From QHXW01 sp035297145 (lineage in GTDB: Bacteria; Acidobacteriota; Terriglobia; Bryobacterales; Bryobacteraceae), in NCBI GenBank assembly GCA_035297145.1, contig DATGZN010000011.1:19522-83521 (forward strand): a stretch of DNA of 64,000 nt, in the 5' to 3' direction. The position numbers and the translations under genes were made by a program. Below, piece by piece: positions 10,122 to 17,976 of the stretch. The notes beneath the pieces were generated by a model. That model ran no database searches, was not told the DNA's origin, and saw only the letters and a program-made list of their open reading frames with translations. Position 1 is the first letter of the stretch, and every line of letters starts with the position of its first letter.

Positions 10122-10895
10122 ATGGATCCATTTCCGCGGTTTGATTTGACGGGGCAGGTCGCGCTTGTCACCGGAGCGGCGCGGGGGTTGGGGCGTGCGA
10201 TCTCGCTGGCTCTGGCGCATGCGGGGGCCGATGTCGCTTTGGGATTGCGGGATGCCACAACCGGCGGCGAGTTGGCACGGGAAATCCACGCTATGGGACG
10301 GCAAGCCCTACCCCTGCAAATGGACATGCTGCGGCAGGAAGAGATTTTCCGGGCGGTGGATGACACGGTGGATCATTTCCGGCGCCTCGACATCCTGGTG
10401 AACAATGCGGGCGGAGGGACGACGGGGCTCGCGGAGAACGTCACCGAGGCGGATTTCGATTACACCGTGACGTTGAATGTGAAGGCGGTGTTCTTCGCGA
10501 GCCAGGCAGCGGGGCGCGTGATGATGCGGCAGAAGGGTGGCGGGCGCATTATCAATCTGAGCTCGCAGGCGGGCTTCGCGGCGTTGCCGACGGAATCGGT
10601 GTACTGCGCGAGCAAGGCAGCGGTATCGCATCTGACCAAATGCCTGGCGGTCGAGTGGGGCAAATACAACATCACGGTGAATGCCGTGGCGCCGACGTTC
10701 ATCAAGACACCGGGCACCGAGGAAGCATTGGCGGACGCGGCGTTCCGGGCGGACGTGATCGAGCGCATCGCGGGACTGCACCGCATCGGGGAACCAGTGG
10801 AGGTTGCAGGAGCGGTGGTCTTCCTGGCTTCGCCGGCCGCGTCGCTGATCACGGGACACACAATTCTGATTGACGGCGGGTGGACGGCGCGGTAA
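10122..10895 (+). CDS. Short-chain dehydrogenase/reductase
   Basis: A cytoplasmic NAD(P)-dependent oxidoreductase of the classical SDR type (257 residues). It has the cofactor motif TGAARGLG (residues about 17-24), NNAGG (about 93-97), the active-site Ser in NLSSQAG, and the catalytic YCASK (Tyr and Lys about 160-164). The C-terminal ITGHTILIDGGW is typical of the FabG/glucose-dehydrogenase branch, where substrate cannot be assigned from sequence. No clear Shine-Dalgarno precedes the ATG because a palindrome occupies that position. A mutated fragment of this gene's own 5' end, with the palindrome, lies directly downstream. Confidence 0.93.
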   Translation: MDPFPRFDLTGQVALVTGAARGLGRAISLALAHAGADVALGLRDATTGGELAREIHAMGRQALPLQMDMLRQEEIFRAVDDTVDHFRRLDILVNNAGGGTTGLAENVTEADFDYTVTLNVKAVFFASQAAGRVMMRQKGGGRIINLSSQAGFAALPTESVYCASKAAVSHLTKCLAVEWGKYNITVNAVAPTFIKTPGTEEALADAAFRADVIERIAGLHRIGEPVEVAGAVVFLASPAASLITGHTILIDGGWTAR

Positions 10896-10896
10896 C

Positions 10897-11004
10897 CGGA
10901 CAGGCAGGAATGCCTGGCGCGCCCTTTAGCCATTTCCGCGATTTGATCTGACAGGACGGGTCGCTGGGGCCGGGCGCGCGATCTCACTCGCGCTCGCGCA
11001 TTGA
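10897..11004 (+). repeat. Decayed partial duplicate of the SDR gene 5' end plus its palindrome
   Basis: After the SDR stop codon the sequence repeats the palindrome core (GGACAGGCAGGAATGCCTG). It then gives a diverged copy of the start of the SDR gene: CCATTTCCGCGATTTGAT against CCATTTCCGCGGTTTGAT at 10126, and later GCGATCTCACTCGCGCTCGC against GCGATCTCGCTGGCTCTGGC at 10197. About 20-25 bases are missing in between and the frame closes at TGA. It is a non-functional relic of a local duplication. Confidence 0.8.
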
Positions 11005-11087
11005 GGTGGATGTTGTTTCCTGATTGAAAATCGGACGATTTCAATGTACTGGACAGAACAATTTCGCCGATTTAGTCGGTTTAACCC

Positions 11088-11116
11088 TTGACACCCGCCA
11101 AATAGAGTGCCAGGAT
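11088..11116 (+). promoter_or_regulatory. Possible sigma70-type promoter for the cysteine-rich peptide gene
   Basis: TTGACA at 11088-11093 is an exact -35 consensus. A 17-base spacer leads to CAGGAT at 11111-11116, a modest -10 match. It lies about 160 bases upstream of the peptide start in an AT-richer stretch than the surroundings. No other element in the 11005-11275 interval was recognised. Confidence 0.4.
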
Positions 11117-11275
11117 TTAGTTTCGTTGCATAACTTAAATCTAAAGAAGTAGTGGCTTAAAATGCCGGTGGCGAGAGCGTTGCGATTAGCGTGAGTATGG
11201 CTTCCCAAAGCGAATAGCCTATCCGGCATGAGACGTATTCACAGGACCCTCGGAGTCGGAAAGGAAAGCACAGAA

Positions 11276-11551
11276 ATGAAATCAAAGATCGCGCTGTTCC
11301 TCGCTTTGTTTGCCATAGCGCTTATACTGACTGTGGCGACGCAGCCTGTGCAGGCGCTGCTAGGTCCTTGCCAAGAACTTTGCGGAACGGCGTGCGCCCC
11401 CGGCTGGACATTCAATGACACGTGCTCTTGCCAAATCAGCACGGTCTGCTGTCCGCGCTCCAACCTACTTTACGTCGCAGTATGCCGAAACGAAAGCGGC
11501 AACGTTTGCCGCGCGAATTCTTGCGGTGTATGCACTGGAAAGCATTGTTAA
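11276..11551 (+). CDS. Secreted cysteine-rich small protein
   Basis: The ATG at 11276 has AAGGAAAG about eight bases upstream and gives a clean signal peptide: MKSK, a long hydrophobic core, and a QPVQA cleavage region. An upstream in-frame ATG at 11228 is less likely. The mature part of about 60 residues holds twelve cysteines, including a CC pair and several CxxC/CxC spacings, so it is probably a disulfide-locked exported peptide or an electron/metal-binding protein. I do not recognise the family. The next gene encodes a membrane-anchored thioredoxin-like protein, a plausible disulfide partner. GC content of both genes is lower than in the neighbours, suggesting a transferred cassette. Confidence 0.72.
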   Translation: MKSKIALFLALFAIALILTVATQPVQALLGPCQELCGTACAPGWTFNDTCSCQISTVCCPRSNLLYVAVCRNESGNVCRANSCGVCTGKHC

Positions 11552-11653
11552 CAAGCACTCACCACCGGACCTGAAAGTGGTTGGGGGCTAAGCGCCTCGG
11601 TTGGACGGCCCCCTTTGAATCTGGTGTGGACGCACGAAGGAGGTGCAGACCCG

Positions 11654-12211
11654 TTGAACATAAAGACCTTTCTGACGTATGCCGCTCTCGCGACGGTTTC
11701 TATATTCTGCGGTGTAAGTACCGCAATGCTTCTCGCGCCGCAAATCAAACAATTCTCGCTCCGACAACCGCCTCGCCCTTCCCGTGAGGAGCTGGTCAAA
11801 TCGCATGGGAGCGAGTTCAAACAGCTCCAGTCAGAACTAAAGGTGGACAAGATTAACGAGTTGAACTACTCATCCCGGCGTACAATCTTGGTTTTATTCG
11901 GCAGTACTGAATGCCGCTGGTGCTCCGAGAGTCTTCCACTGTATCAGAGGCTTTCTCAGTCCCCAGCAATTCAGAATGGGCACATGCGGTTCATTGTGGT
12001 ATTTCCAGAGACAGAAGACGTAATCACGAAGTATCTGAAGGAAGGAAAGGTAAGTTCTGCATCCGCCGTGAGCCGCAGGCTAGGCGACTTCGGCGTTACC
12101 GGAACACCGACGCTTGCTCTGGTGCGAGACGGGCGACTGGTTGATGGTTGGAGCGGTTACCAATCATATCCTGACCTCGCAATCGACGCTATTCTCAGAG
12201 TCGACAACTAA
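11654..12211 (+). CDS. Membrane-anchored thioredoxin-like protein
   Basis: The TTG at 11654 is chosen because AGGAGGT lies about ten bases upstream. The product (185 residues) has an N-terminal membrane helix (about 5-30), a linker, and a thioredoxin-fold domain. The domain shows LVLFGSTECRWCSESLP, with a CRWC redox motif at about residues 88-91, and the cis-proline segment GVTGTPTLALV. The domain faces the periplasm by topology, so it is likely a disulfide oxidase, reductase or isomerase of the TlpA/DsbE type. It follows the twelve-cysteine secreted protein by about 100 bases in the same direction, and helping that protein fold or cycle is an attractive inference. No DsbD-like partner is nearby. 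Confidence 0.85.
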   Translation: MNIKTFLTYAALATVSIFCGVSTAMLLAPQIKQFSLRQPPRPSREELVKSHGSEFKQLQSELKVDKINELNYSSRRTILVLFGSTECRWCSESLPLYQRLSQSPAIQNGHMRFIVVFPETEDVITKYLKEGKVSSASAVSRRLGDFGVTGTPTLALVRDGRLVDGWSGYQSYPDLAIDAILRVDN

Positions 12212-12407
12212 CTCAGTCTTACTGTTTCGACTCCCGGTCTGGCGCTTTTAGCGTCAGCCGCAATGAGGGTCGGAGCGCGCTTCGCGCGCGGAGCTTCGTA
12301 CCAAATAAGTGACGCACGCGCTCCTTGTCGGTGACGAAACTGAGCCGCGCGCGAAGCAAGCGGCCTCCAGCCGAACGATAAACGCCACCATTTCGTGCGA
12401 CCCTACA
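12212..12407. other. Intergenic region with GC-rich hairpin between convergent genes
   Basis: The interval separates the thioredoxin-like gene and a convergent ADOP permease. It holds a strong hairpin around 12276-12291 (GCGCGC TTC GCGCGC) without a T-run, plausibly a shared terminator. Nothing else was recognised. Confidence 0.4.
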
Positions 12408-14864
12408 CTAGTCGTATCGTAGCGCGATCATCGGATCGATTCGCGTAGCACGGCGCGCCGGAATGTGGATTGCCGCTGCGGCGACCAGCAGTAGGATCGC
12501 CGGAACGCTCAGAAACGTGACCGGATCGCTGGCTGTGACCTGGTACAACAGACTCGCCAACCATTGGGTTGCGGCGAGGGCCGCGGGCAAACCGATGGCC
12601 ACGCCCGCTACCACGGGGCCAAGCGCCTGGCGGAGCAACATGCGCTGCACGTTCGCGGCCTCGGCGCCCAAGGCCATGCGGATACCGATTTCGGCGGTCC
12701 GTTGGCTGACTGCATACGAAACCACGCCGTAGATCCCGATGGCCGAGAGCAGGAGCGCGAATGCCGCGAGGAGCGCCAATAGCAGCATCACCAGGCGGCG
12801 CTGGGCCAGCGAATTGGCAAGCAGTTGTTCCATGGTGGCGATCCGGTACACGGGCAGGTTGCGGTCGAGATCGCGGACGCGCGCATGGATTCCCGGCACG
12901 GATTGGAGCGGATCGAGCTTGGTCCGCACGGCCAGTTGCATAAAGGGCGATGGAATCTGGAGAGCTGGGAAGTAGCGGATAGGCTGCGGTGCCAACGCGA
13001 GACTTCGATTTTTCACCGCTCCCACGATGCCGACGATCTGAAAAGCGCCCTCGTCTCGAGTCCGGTATGTGATGTAGTGGCCGATGGCATCGCCTTTGGG
13101 GAAGAAGGTGCGGGCGAAAGTCTCGTCCACCAATGCGACCTTCGGAGCATTGGCGGAATCCTGCTCGTTGAACAACCGGCCCTGCTTAAGCGGAATCTGC
13201 AAGGTTTGGAAATAGGTTGGGCTCACCAGACATCTTCTAGTGTCTGGAACCGGTTCGGACGCGGGCCATGGATGGCCGACTATGCTGAATGACCCGCCAC
13301 CGCCGTCAAGGCTGAAGGGCATCCCGGTGCCGAAGTCTGCGGAGAGCACGCCCGGCAGCGCGGCGATCCCAGCGCGCAGTTGCGAATAGAACGCCAGCAC
13401 ATCTGAAGGACGACTGTATTGCAGAACCGGCAGGCTGATCCGCGCGGTCAGCAGATGGTCTGTCTGGAAGCCGGGATTCACACTTACGATGTGCTGAAAA
13501 CTCCGCAACAGCAGACCGGCGCCGGCGAGCAGCACAAGGGAGAGCGAGACTTCTGCAACCACGAGGACGCCGCGCAAACGGCTGGAGCGCCGTCCGCTAC
13601 TCAAGCGCCCGGAGCCGACCTTCAGTGCCTCGTTAAGATCGACCTTCGAAGTGCTGAGGGCAGGCGCGAGACCGAAGATCACGCCGGTCAACAAGGAAAG
13701 TCCGCATGCGAAGGCGGCTACCAAACCGTTGATGGCCAGTTCCTGGCTGTGGAAGAAATCCGGTGGACCAAAGCGCACAAACAGGTCGAGCATCCAGGCG
13801 GCGAGCATGAGGCCCAGTGCCCCGGCAAGTACAGAGAGCAGCACGCTTTCCGTCAGCAATTGGGCGATAATCTGGCCGCGTCCGGCGCCGAGCGCGGCAC
13901 GGATGCCGATTTCCTTCTGGCGGGATGTGGCACGCGCCAGTAGCAGATTCGCGATATTGGCGCAGGCGATCAGCAGCACGATGCCCACAGCGGCCAGCAG
14001 TATTTTCAGCGGCGTTCCCATCTCTCCCGCTACCGCCTCGGCGAGCGGATCGAGATCGATGCTCCAGCCCTTCGGGTACCAATCGGGAAGATTGTGAGTC
14101 ATCTGTGCGGCGACGACCTTCATTTCGGCGCGGCCCTGCTGCAAGGAGACGCCAGGCCGGAGCCGAGCGAGGACCATGACGCGCTGATGGCCGCGAGCGC
14201 CGGGTTCGAGATCCTCAGGACCGAAACTCAACGGCACATAGAGCTGCGACTTTTCCAAAAACTCCAAGAACGGTTCGACCACTCCGATGACGGTGTAACT
14301 CTGGCCATCGAGTTGGACCTGCTTACCGGCGATGTTCGGGTCCGCGCCAAATCGAGTTTTCCAGAGATCGGTTCCCAGCACGACAACGTGGTTGTGTCCG
14401 GCTCGCTCCTCACCCGCCGTGAACAATCGGCCCAGGACAGGCTGCACGCCGAGCATCGGAAACATGCTCGCCGTAGCCTGCAGGCCGTACACGCGCACCG
14501 GCTCCTGATCGCCGGTCAGGTTCACGCTATTGATGTCGTATGTGGCCATGGCGGAGAACGACTGACTCAATCTCTGGTAATCGAGGAAATCGAGCGGTGA
14601 GGCATCCGACTTCGCCAACTCGAACATGGGCATGTTCTTGGTCACGATGACGAGCTGATCGGGGTTTTTGAAATGCAGCGGATGCAGGAGAACGGCATCG
14701 ACGGCCGAAAAGATGGCCGTAGTGGCGGCAATGCCCAAGCCGAGCGTGCCGATGGCCACGAGCGCGAAAAGAGGATTGCGGGCTAACAATCTAACCGTGA
14801 AGCGCAGGTGCTGCAAGGGATTCGTCATAAAGGCTTGAGGGATTAATGGCAAATTCGTGTCCAT
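12408..14864 (-). CDS. ADOP-type MacB/FtsX permease (stand-alone)
   Basis: An 818-residue inner-membrane protein with two MacB-core/FtsX repeats. The first helix is near residues 32-56, then a periplasmic core (about 60-270), helices around 290-400 containing IACANIANLLLARAT, a hinge helix near 440, a second core (about 460-690) and C-terminal helices ending in the family signature PARRATRIDPMIALRYD. The family is named for permeases without an adjacent ATPase, and none is encoded here. It lacks the roughly 85-residue N-terminal prefix of the PadR-linked copies. The ATG at 14828 is an alternative start that removes twelve residues; neither start has a clear ribosome binding site. Substrate is unknown; relatives move lipoproteins, peptides or drugs. 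Confidence 0.92.
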   Translation of the reverse strand: MDTNLPLIPQAFMTNPLQHLRFTVRLLARNPLFALVAIGTLGLGIAATTAIFSAVDAVLLHPLHFKNPDQLVIVTKNMPMFELAKSDASPLDFLDYQRLSQSFSAMATYDINSVNLTGDQEPVRVYGLQATASMFPMLGVQPVLGRLFTAGEERAGHNHVVVLGTDLWKTRFGADPNIAGKQVQLDGQSYTVIGVVEPFLEFLEKSQLYVPLSFGPEDLEPGARGHQRVMVLARLRPGVSLQQGRAEMKVVAAQMTHNLPDWYPKGWSIDLDPLAEAVAGEMGTPLKILLAAVGIVLLIACANIANLLLARATSRQKEIGIRAALGAGRGQIIAQLLTESVLLSVLAGALGLMLAAWMLDLFVRFGPPDFFHSQELAINGLVAAFACGLSLLTGVIFGLAPALSTSKVDLNEALKVGSGRLSSGRRSSRLRGVLVVAEVSLSLVLLAGAGLLLRSFQHIVSVNPGFQTDHLLTARISLPVLQYSRPSDVLAFYSQLRAGIAALPGVLSADFGTGMPFSLDGGGGSFSIVGHPWPASEPVPDTRRCLVSPTYFQTLQIPLKQGRLFNEQDSANAPKVALVDETFARTFFPKGDAIGHYITYRTRDEGAFQIVGIVGAVKNRSLALAPQPIRYFPALQIPSPFMQLAVRTKLDPLQSVPGIHARVRDLDRNLPVYRIATMEQLLANSLAQRRLVMLLLALLAAFALLLSAIGIYGVVSYAVSQRTAEIGIRMALGAEAANVQRMLLRQALGPVVAGVAIGLPAALAATQWLASLLYQVTASDPVTFLSVPAILLLVAAAAIHIPARRATRIDPMIALRYD

Positions 14865-15194
14865 GATGAGCGGCTCAAAGCAAAGTGCTTAGGAGCGGCC
14901 GGCTGCACGAGTCTGTTCGCTTCTGGGTAGGGGCGTCCGTAACCGGACAGGCCCCAGTTATTTCCACACCACCAGAGCGCGGTGGATTAAGGTTCTGGCG
15001 TTTCGACATAAAAAATCCATCGATAGCCATTGCTAAGCGTCACGATGGGATAAACTTACAAGTTCGCCAAGCGGATGCTGAACAACAGTGCATTTTGTTA
15101 CGAAAGCGTTTCTGGACGCGTGATTCCTGCATTCGAGATTCATTATTCACAGGTTTTTCAACAGGGCCGTTGAAATCCGGGAGGGATCGAACGG
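14865..15194. other. Divergent intergenic region with GTAG-headed hairpin
   Basis: This 330-base gap separates divergent ADOP and symporter genes. At 14923-14957 lies a hairpin (GGGGC-GTCCG / CGGAC-AG-GCCCC, loop TAAC) whose first arm begins GTAGGGGC, like the GTAG-headed palindromes elsewhere. A single DnaA-box-like TTATTCACA at 15143-15151 is not enough for an origin. No gene was seen. Confidence 0.5.
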
Positions 15195-16952
15195 GTGAAG
15201 CTCACATACGTCGATTGGATGGTAGTCGCCGCATACTTTCTGTTGAATCTGGGCATCGGCTTTTACTATAAGGCACGGGCGGGAAAGAACATCGGTGAGT
15301 TCTTTCTTTCCGGCCGCAATGTGCCGTGGTGGCTGGCGGGCACGTCGATGGTCGCTACCACGTTTGCCGCCGATACGCCATTGGTGGTCACGGGACTGGT
15401 CGCGCGCAACGGCATTGCCGGCAACTGGTTGTGGTGGAACTTTGTTGCCAGCGGCATGATGACGGTGTTTCTGTTTGCGCGGCTGTGGCGGCGATCCGGC
15501 GTGATGACCGATGTGGAGTTCGCCGAGATTCGCTATTCGGGTGGACCGGCGGCATTCCTGCGAGGGTTTCGCGCCCTCTATTTGGGGGTGCCGATCAACT
15601 GCATCATCCTCGGCTGGGTGAACCTGGCCATGGTCAAGATTCTGACGTTGACGCTGGGCGTGACCAAGGCGCAGGCGCTGTGGATCGTGCTCGGCATCAT
15701 CGCGCTTACATCATTCATTTCCGCGCTGGCTGGGCTATGGGGCGTGCTGGTGACCGATCTGTTCCAGTTCGTTCTCAAGATGACCATGATCATTATTCTG
15801 GCCTTTGCCGCAGTGCGCGCCGTTGGCGGCATTGACCTGATGAAGGTGAAGCTCTCCCAGATCCATCGCGCCGGCTCGGCGCTGAGCTTTGTGCCGGACC
15901 TGAACTCCGCCTGGATGCCCATGATCACTTTTCTGGTTTACATTTCCGTGAATTGGTGGGCCGTCTGGTACCCCGGCTCGGAGCCGGGAGGCGGGGGTTT
16001 TGTCGCGCAGCGTATGTTCTGCGCGAAAGACGAGAAGAATTCGCTGCTGGCGACGCTGTGGTTCAACATCGCACATTATGGCCTGCGTCCCTGGCCGTGG
16101 ATTCTGGTGGGTTTGGCCTCGATCATCTTGTACCCGGACCTTAAAGACAAAGAATCCGGATACGTATTGGTGATGGTGAACTACCTGCCGGCGGCGCTGC
16201 GGGGGCTGATGCTGGCTGGTTTTGCGGCGGCGTTCATGTCCACGATTGGGACGAATCTCAACTGGGGGGCCAGTTACCTTGTTAACGACTTCTACCGCCG
16301 GTTCTTGAATAAGGGAGCGACGGAAGGGCATTATGTGGCGATGTCGCAGGTGGCGACGGTGTTTCTCACCCTGGTTTCCGCAGTCGTCACCTATTATATG
16401 GACTCGATTGCCGGCGCTTGGAAGCTTCTGATCGTGACGGGTGCGGGAACTGGAACTGTTCTCATTTTGCGCTGGTACTGGTGGCGAATCAATGCGTGGA
16501 GCGAGGTATCGGCGATGGCGGCGGCTTTTGCGGCGTCATTGACTTTGCAACTGGGATTCGGCCTGTCGAGCGATGATCCAATCGGTTTCGCTTACATTAT
16601 GCTTTACACGGTTGGGTTCACGACCGTCGTCTGGCTGGTGGTCACGTTCATGACTGCGCCCGAGCCGATGGACAAGCTGCTGTCGTTCTACCGGAAAGTC
16701 CACCCCTGGACGCTTGGCTGGGCGCCGGTGGCGAAGCTTGCGCCGGAAATTCCGCCCACCCGGGATTTCGCCCACAATCTGCTGGATTGGATCAGCGGCT
16801 GCGTGATGATTTACGGCTTGTTGTTTGGAATCGGCAAAATTGTGCTCGAGGACTACAGCAGCGGATTCATTTTCCTTACAGTGGGGTTGGCGGCGGGCGC
16901 CGTGATTTATTGGGATCTTTCGCGGCGCGGCTGGAAGTCGATCACGGACTAG
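15195..16952 (+). CDS. Sodium:solute symporter family transporter
   Basis: A 585-residue inner-membrane protein of the SSF (SLC5-like) family, expected to import a solute with Na+. The GTG start is supported by GGGAGGG about nine bases upstream. The opening DWMVVAAYFLLNLGIGFYY helix and FFLSGRNVPWWLAGTSMVATTFAADTP (helix 1/2 region with Na+-site residues) are family signatures, and about 13-14 hydrophobic helices follow. Substrate cannot be told from sequence; sugars, proline and organic acids are all possible. Thirteen bases separate its stop from the exported methyltransferase gene, so the two are probably cotranscribed, although no functional link is obvious. Confidence 0.92.
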   Translation: MKLTYVDWMVVAAYFLLNLGIGFYYKARAGKNIGEFFLSGRNVPWWLAGTSMVATTFAADTPLVVTGLVARNGIAGNWLWWNFVASGMMTVFLFARLWRRSGVMTDVEFAEIRYSGGPAAFLRGFRALYLGVPINCIILGWVNLAMVKILTLTLGVTKAQALWIVLGIIALTSFISALAGLWGVLVTDLFQFVLKMTMIIILAFAAVRAVGGIDLMKVKLSQIHRAGSALSFVPDLNSAWMPMITFLVYISVNWWAVWYPGSEPGGGGFVAQRMFCAKDEKNSLLATLWFNIAHYGLRPWPWILVGLASIILYPDLKDKESGYVLVMVNYLPAALRGLMLAGFAAAFMSTIGTNLNWGASYLVNDFYRRFLNKGATEGHYVAMSQVATVFLTLVSAVVTYYMDSIAGAWKLLIVTGAGTGTVLILRWYWWRINAWSEVSAMAAAFAASLTLQLGFGLSSDDPIGFAYIMLYTVGFTTVVWLVVTFMTAPEPMDKLLSFYRKVHPWTLGWAPVAKLAPEIPPTRDFAHNLLDWISGCVMIYGLLFGIGKIVLEDYSSGFIFLTVGLAAGAVIYWDLSRRGWKSITD

Positions 16953-16965
16953 CGCTACACTGGCA

Positions 16966-17505
16966 GTGATGGTGGGTCGTGGTGCGCTTCTGTCCATCGC
17001 GCTGGTTTTTTGCGGCATCGGTTTTGCGCAGGACGTCGAAAAGCTGGCGCCCTACTATCCGACGCCCCTGACAATCGTCGAGAAGATGCTGGATCTGGGC
17101 GAGCTGAAGGCCGGGGAGAAGATGTTCGACCTGGGCTCGGGCGACGGCCGCATTGTCATCATGGCGGCGCAGAAGTACAAGGCCGACGCCACGGGCGTCG
17201 AGATGGCGGACGATCTCTACCGCCAGAGCATGCAGAAGATCCGCACGCTGGGCCTGGAAAAGACCGCGCGCATCATTCACGGCGATATTTTCAAGCAGGA
17301 CTACAGCTCAGCGGACGTGATCACCGTGTATCTGCTGCCGGTTTCCAATAACAAGTTGCGTCCACTGCTGGAGAAGCAGCTCAAAAAAGGCACGCGCATC
17401 GTTTCCCACGACTTCCCCTTCCATGATTGGACGCCCGTGAAGGAAATCAACATCGAAGACGACGGCGAGGGCCGCAGCCACACGCTGTATCTGTACCAGA
17501 GATAA
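16966..17505 (+). CDS. Exported class I SAM methyltransferase-like protein
   Basis: The product (179 residues) begins with a signal peptide (MMVGRGALLSIALVFCGIGFAQ, probable cleavage near residue 22). It continues as a Rossmann methyltransferase: KMFDLGSGDGRIVIMAA (motif I, about residues 52-68), an acidic residue in GVEMADD, and HGDIF before the fourth strand. The enzyme class normally needs cytoplasmic S-adenosylmethionine, so a secretion signal is odd. It may be a membrane anchor facing inward, or the protein may have lost methyl transfer. Such proteins recur in Acidobacteriota, as far as I recall. It is likely cotranscribed with the symporter. A second exported methyltransferase lies at 34647-35399. 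Confidence 0.85.
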   Translation: MMVGRGALLSIALVFCGIGFAQDVEKLAPYYPTPLTIVEKMLDLGELKAGEKMFDLGSGDGRIVIMAAQKYKADATGVEMADDLYRQSMQKIRTLGLEKTARIIHGDIFKQDYSSADVITVYLLPVSNNKLRPLLEKQLKKGTRIVSHDFPFHDWTPVKEINIEDDGEGRSHTLYLYQR

Positions 17506-17556
17506 CCAGTACCTAAACCACTCCCTCTGGTACCGGCTCAGCTAACCGTTTTGGTG

Positions 17557-17586
17557 GTAGATCGTCTACTAACGTGGTAGACTACC
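17557..17586 (+). promoter_or_regulatory. Probable PadR operators
   Basis: Two palindromes sit 12-40 bases before the padR start: GTAGA-TCG-TCTAC at 17557-17569 and GGTAG-A-CTACC at 17576-17586. Both share the half-site GTAG/CTAC. PadR regulators commonly repress their own operon from such inverted repeats, so these are the likely autoregulatory sites for padR and the three permeases. Confidence 0.6.
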
Positions 17587-17597
17587 TACCATCAAAT

Positions 17598-17936
17598 ATG
17601 GCCAAAGAACCCAACCGCGTTGAGCTGCTGCAAGGCACCCTGGACATGCTGATTCTGCGAACCCTGCTATTTGCGCCGATGCATGGGCACGGCATCGCCA
17701 AGCATATCCAGAGGACTTCGGATGAAGCGCTGCAAGTGGAGCATGGGTCGCTTTACCCCGCGCTGCACCGGCTGGAACGGCAGGGCTGGATCGCGTCCAA
17801 ATGGGAGACAACCGACAGCGGCCGCGAGATGAAGTTCTACCGGCTGACCGCGGCGGGACGGAAGCAGCTCAGCATCGAGGAATCCAAATGGAAGCAACTT
17901 GCACGGGCCATCGCGCGGGTGATGCGGCCGACGTAA
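17598..17936 (+). CDS. PadR-family transcriptional regulator (acidobacterial type)
   Basis: A 112-residue winged-helix DNA-binding protein. The ATG at 17598 gives the family N-terminus MAKEPNRVELLQGTLDMLIL. Helices and wing follow: the conserved GYG-like HGHGIAKHI, LQVEHGSLYPALHRLERQGWI, and the wing with SGREMKFYRLTAAGRKQL. An in-frame GTG at 17574 would add eight residues that overlap the operator, so it is less likely. It is ten bases upstream of the original start of the first permease and heads the operon. PadR proteins usually repress and are relieved by a small ligand or stress signal, so this one probably controls the three permeases and itself. Confidence 0.94.
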   Translation: MAKEPNRVELLQGTLDMLILRTLLFAPMHGHGIAKHIQRTSDEALQVEHGSLYPALHRLERQGWIASKWETTDSGREMKFYRLTAAGRKQLSIEESKWKQLARAIARVMRPT

Positions 17937-17976
17937 GAGAGGACGTATGTGGGGGCGGAAGCAGCGCGAGTAGGAT

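Noticed and set aside
15143..15151. TTATTCACA matching the DnaA-box consensus upstream of the symporter
   Set aside because: A single 9-base match without clustered boxes, AT-rich unwinding region or dnaA/dnaN nearby does not support an origin.
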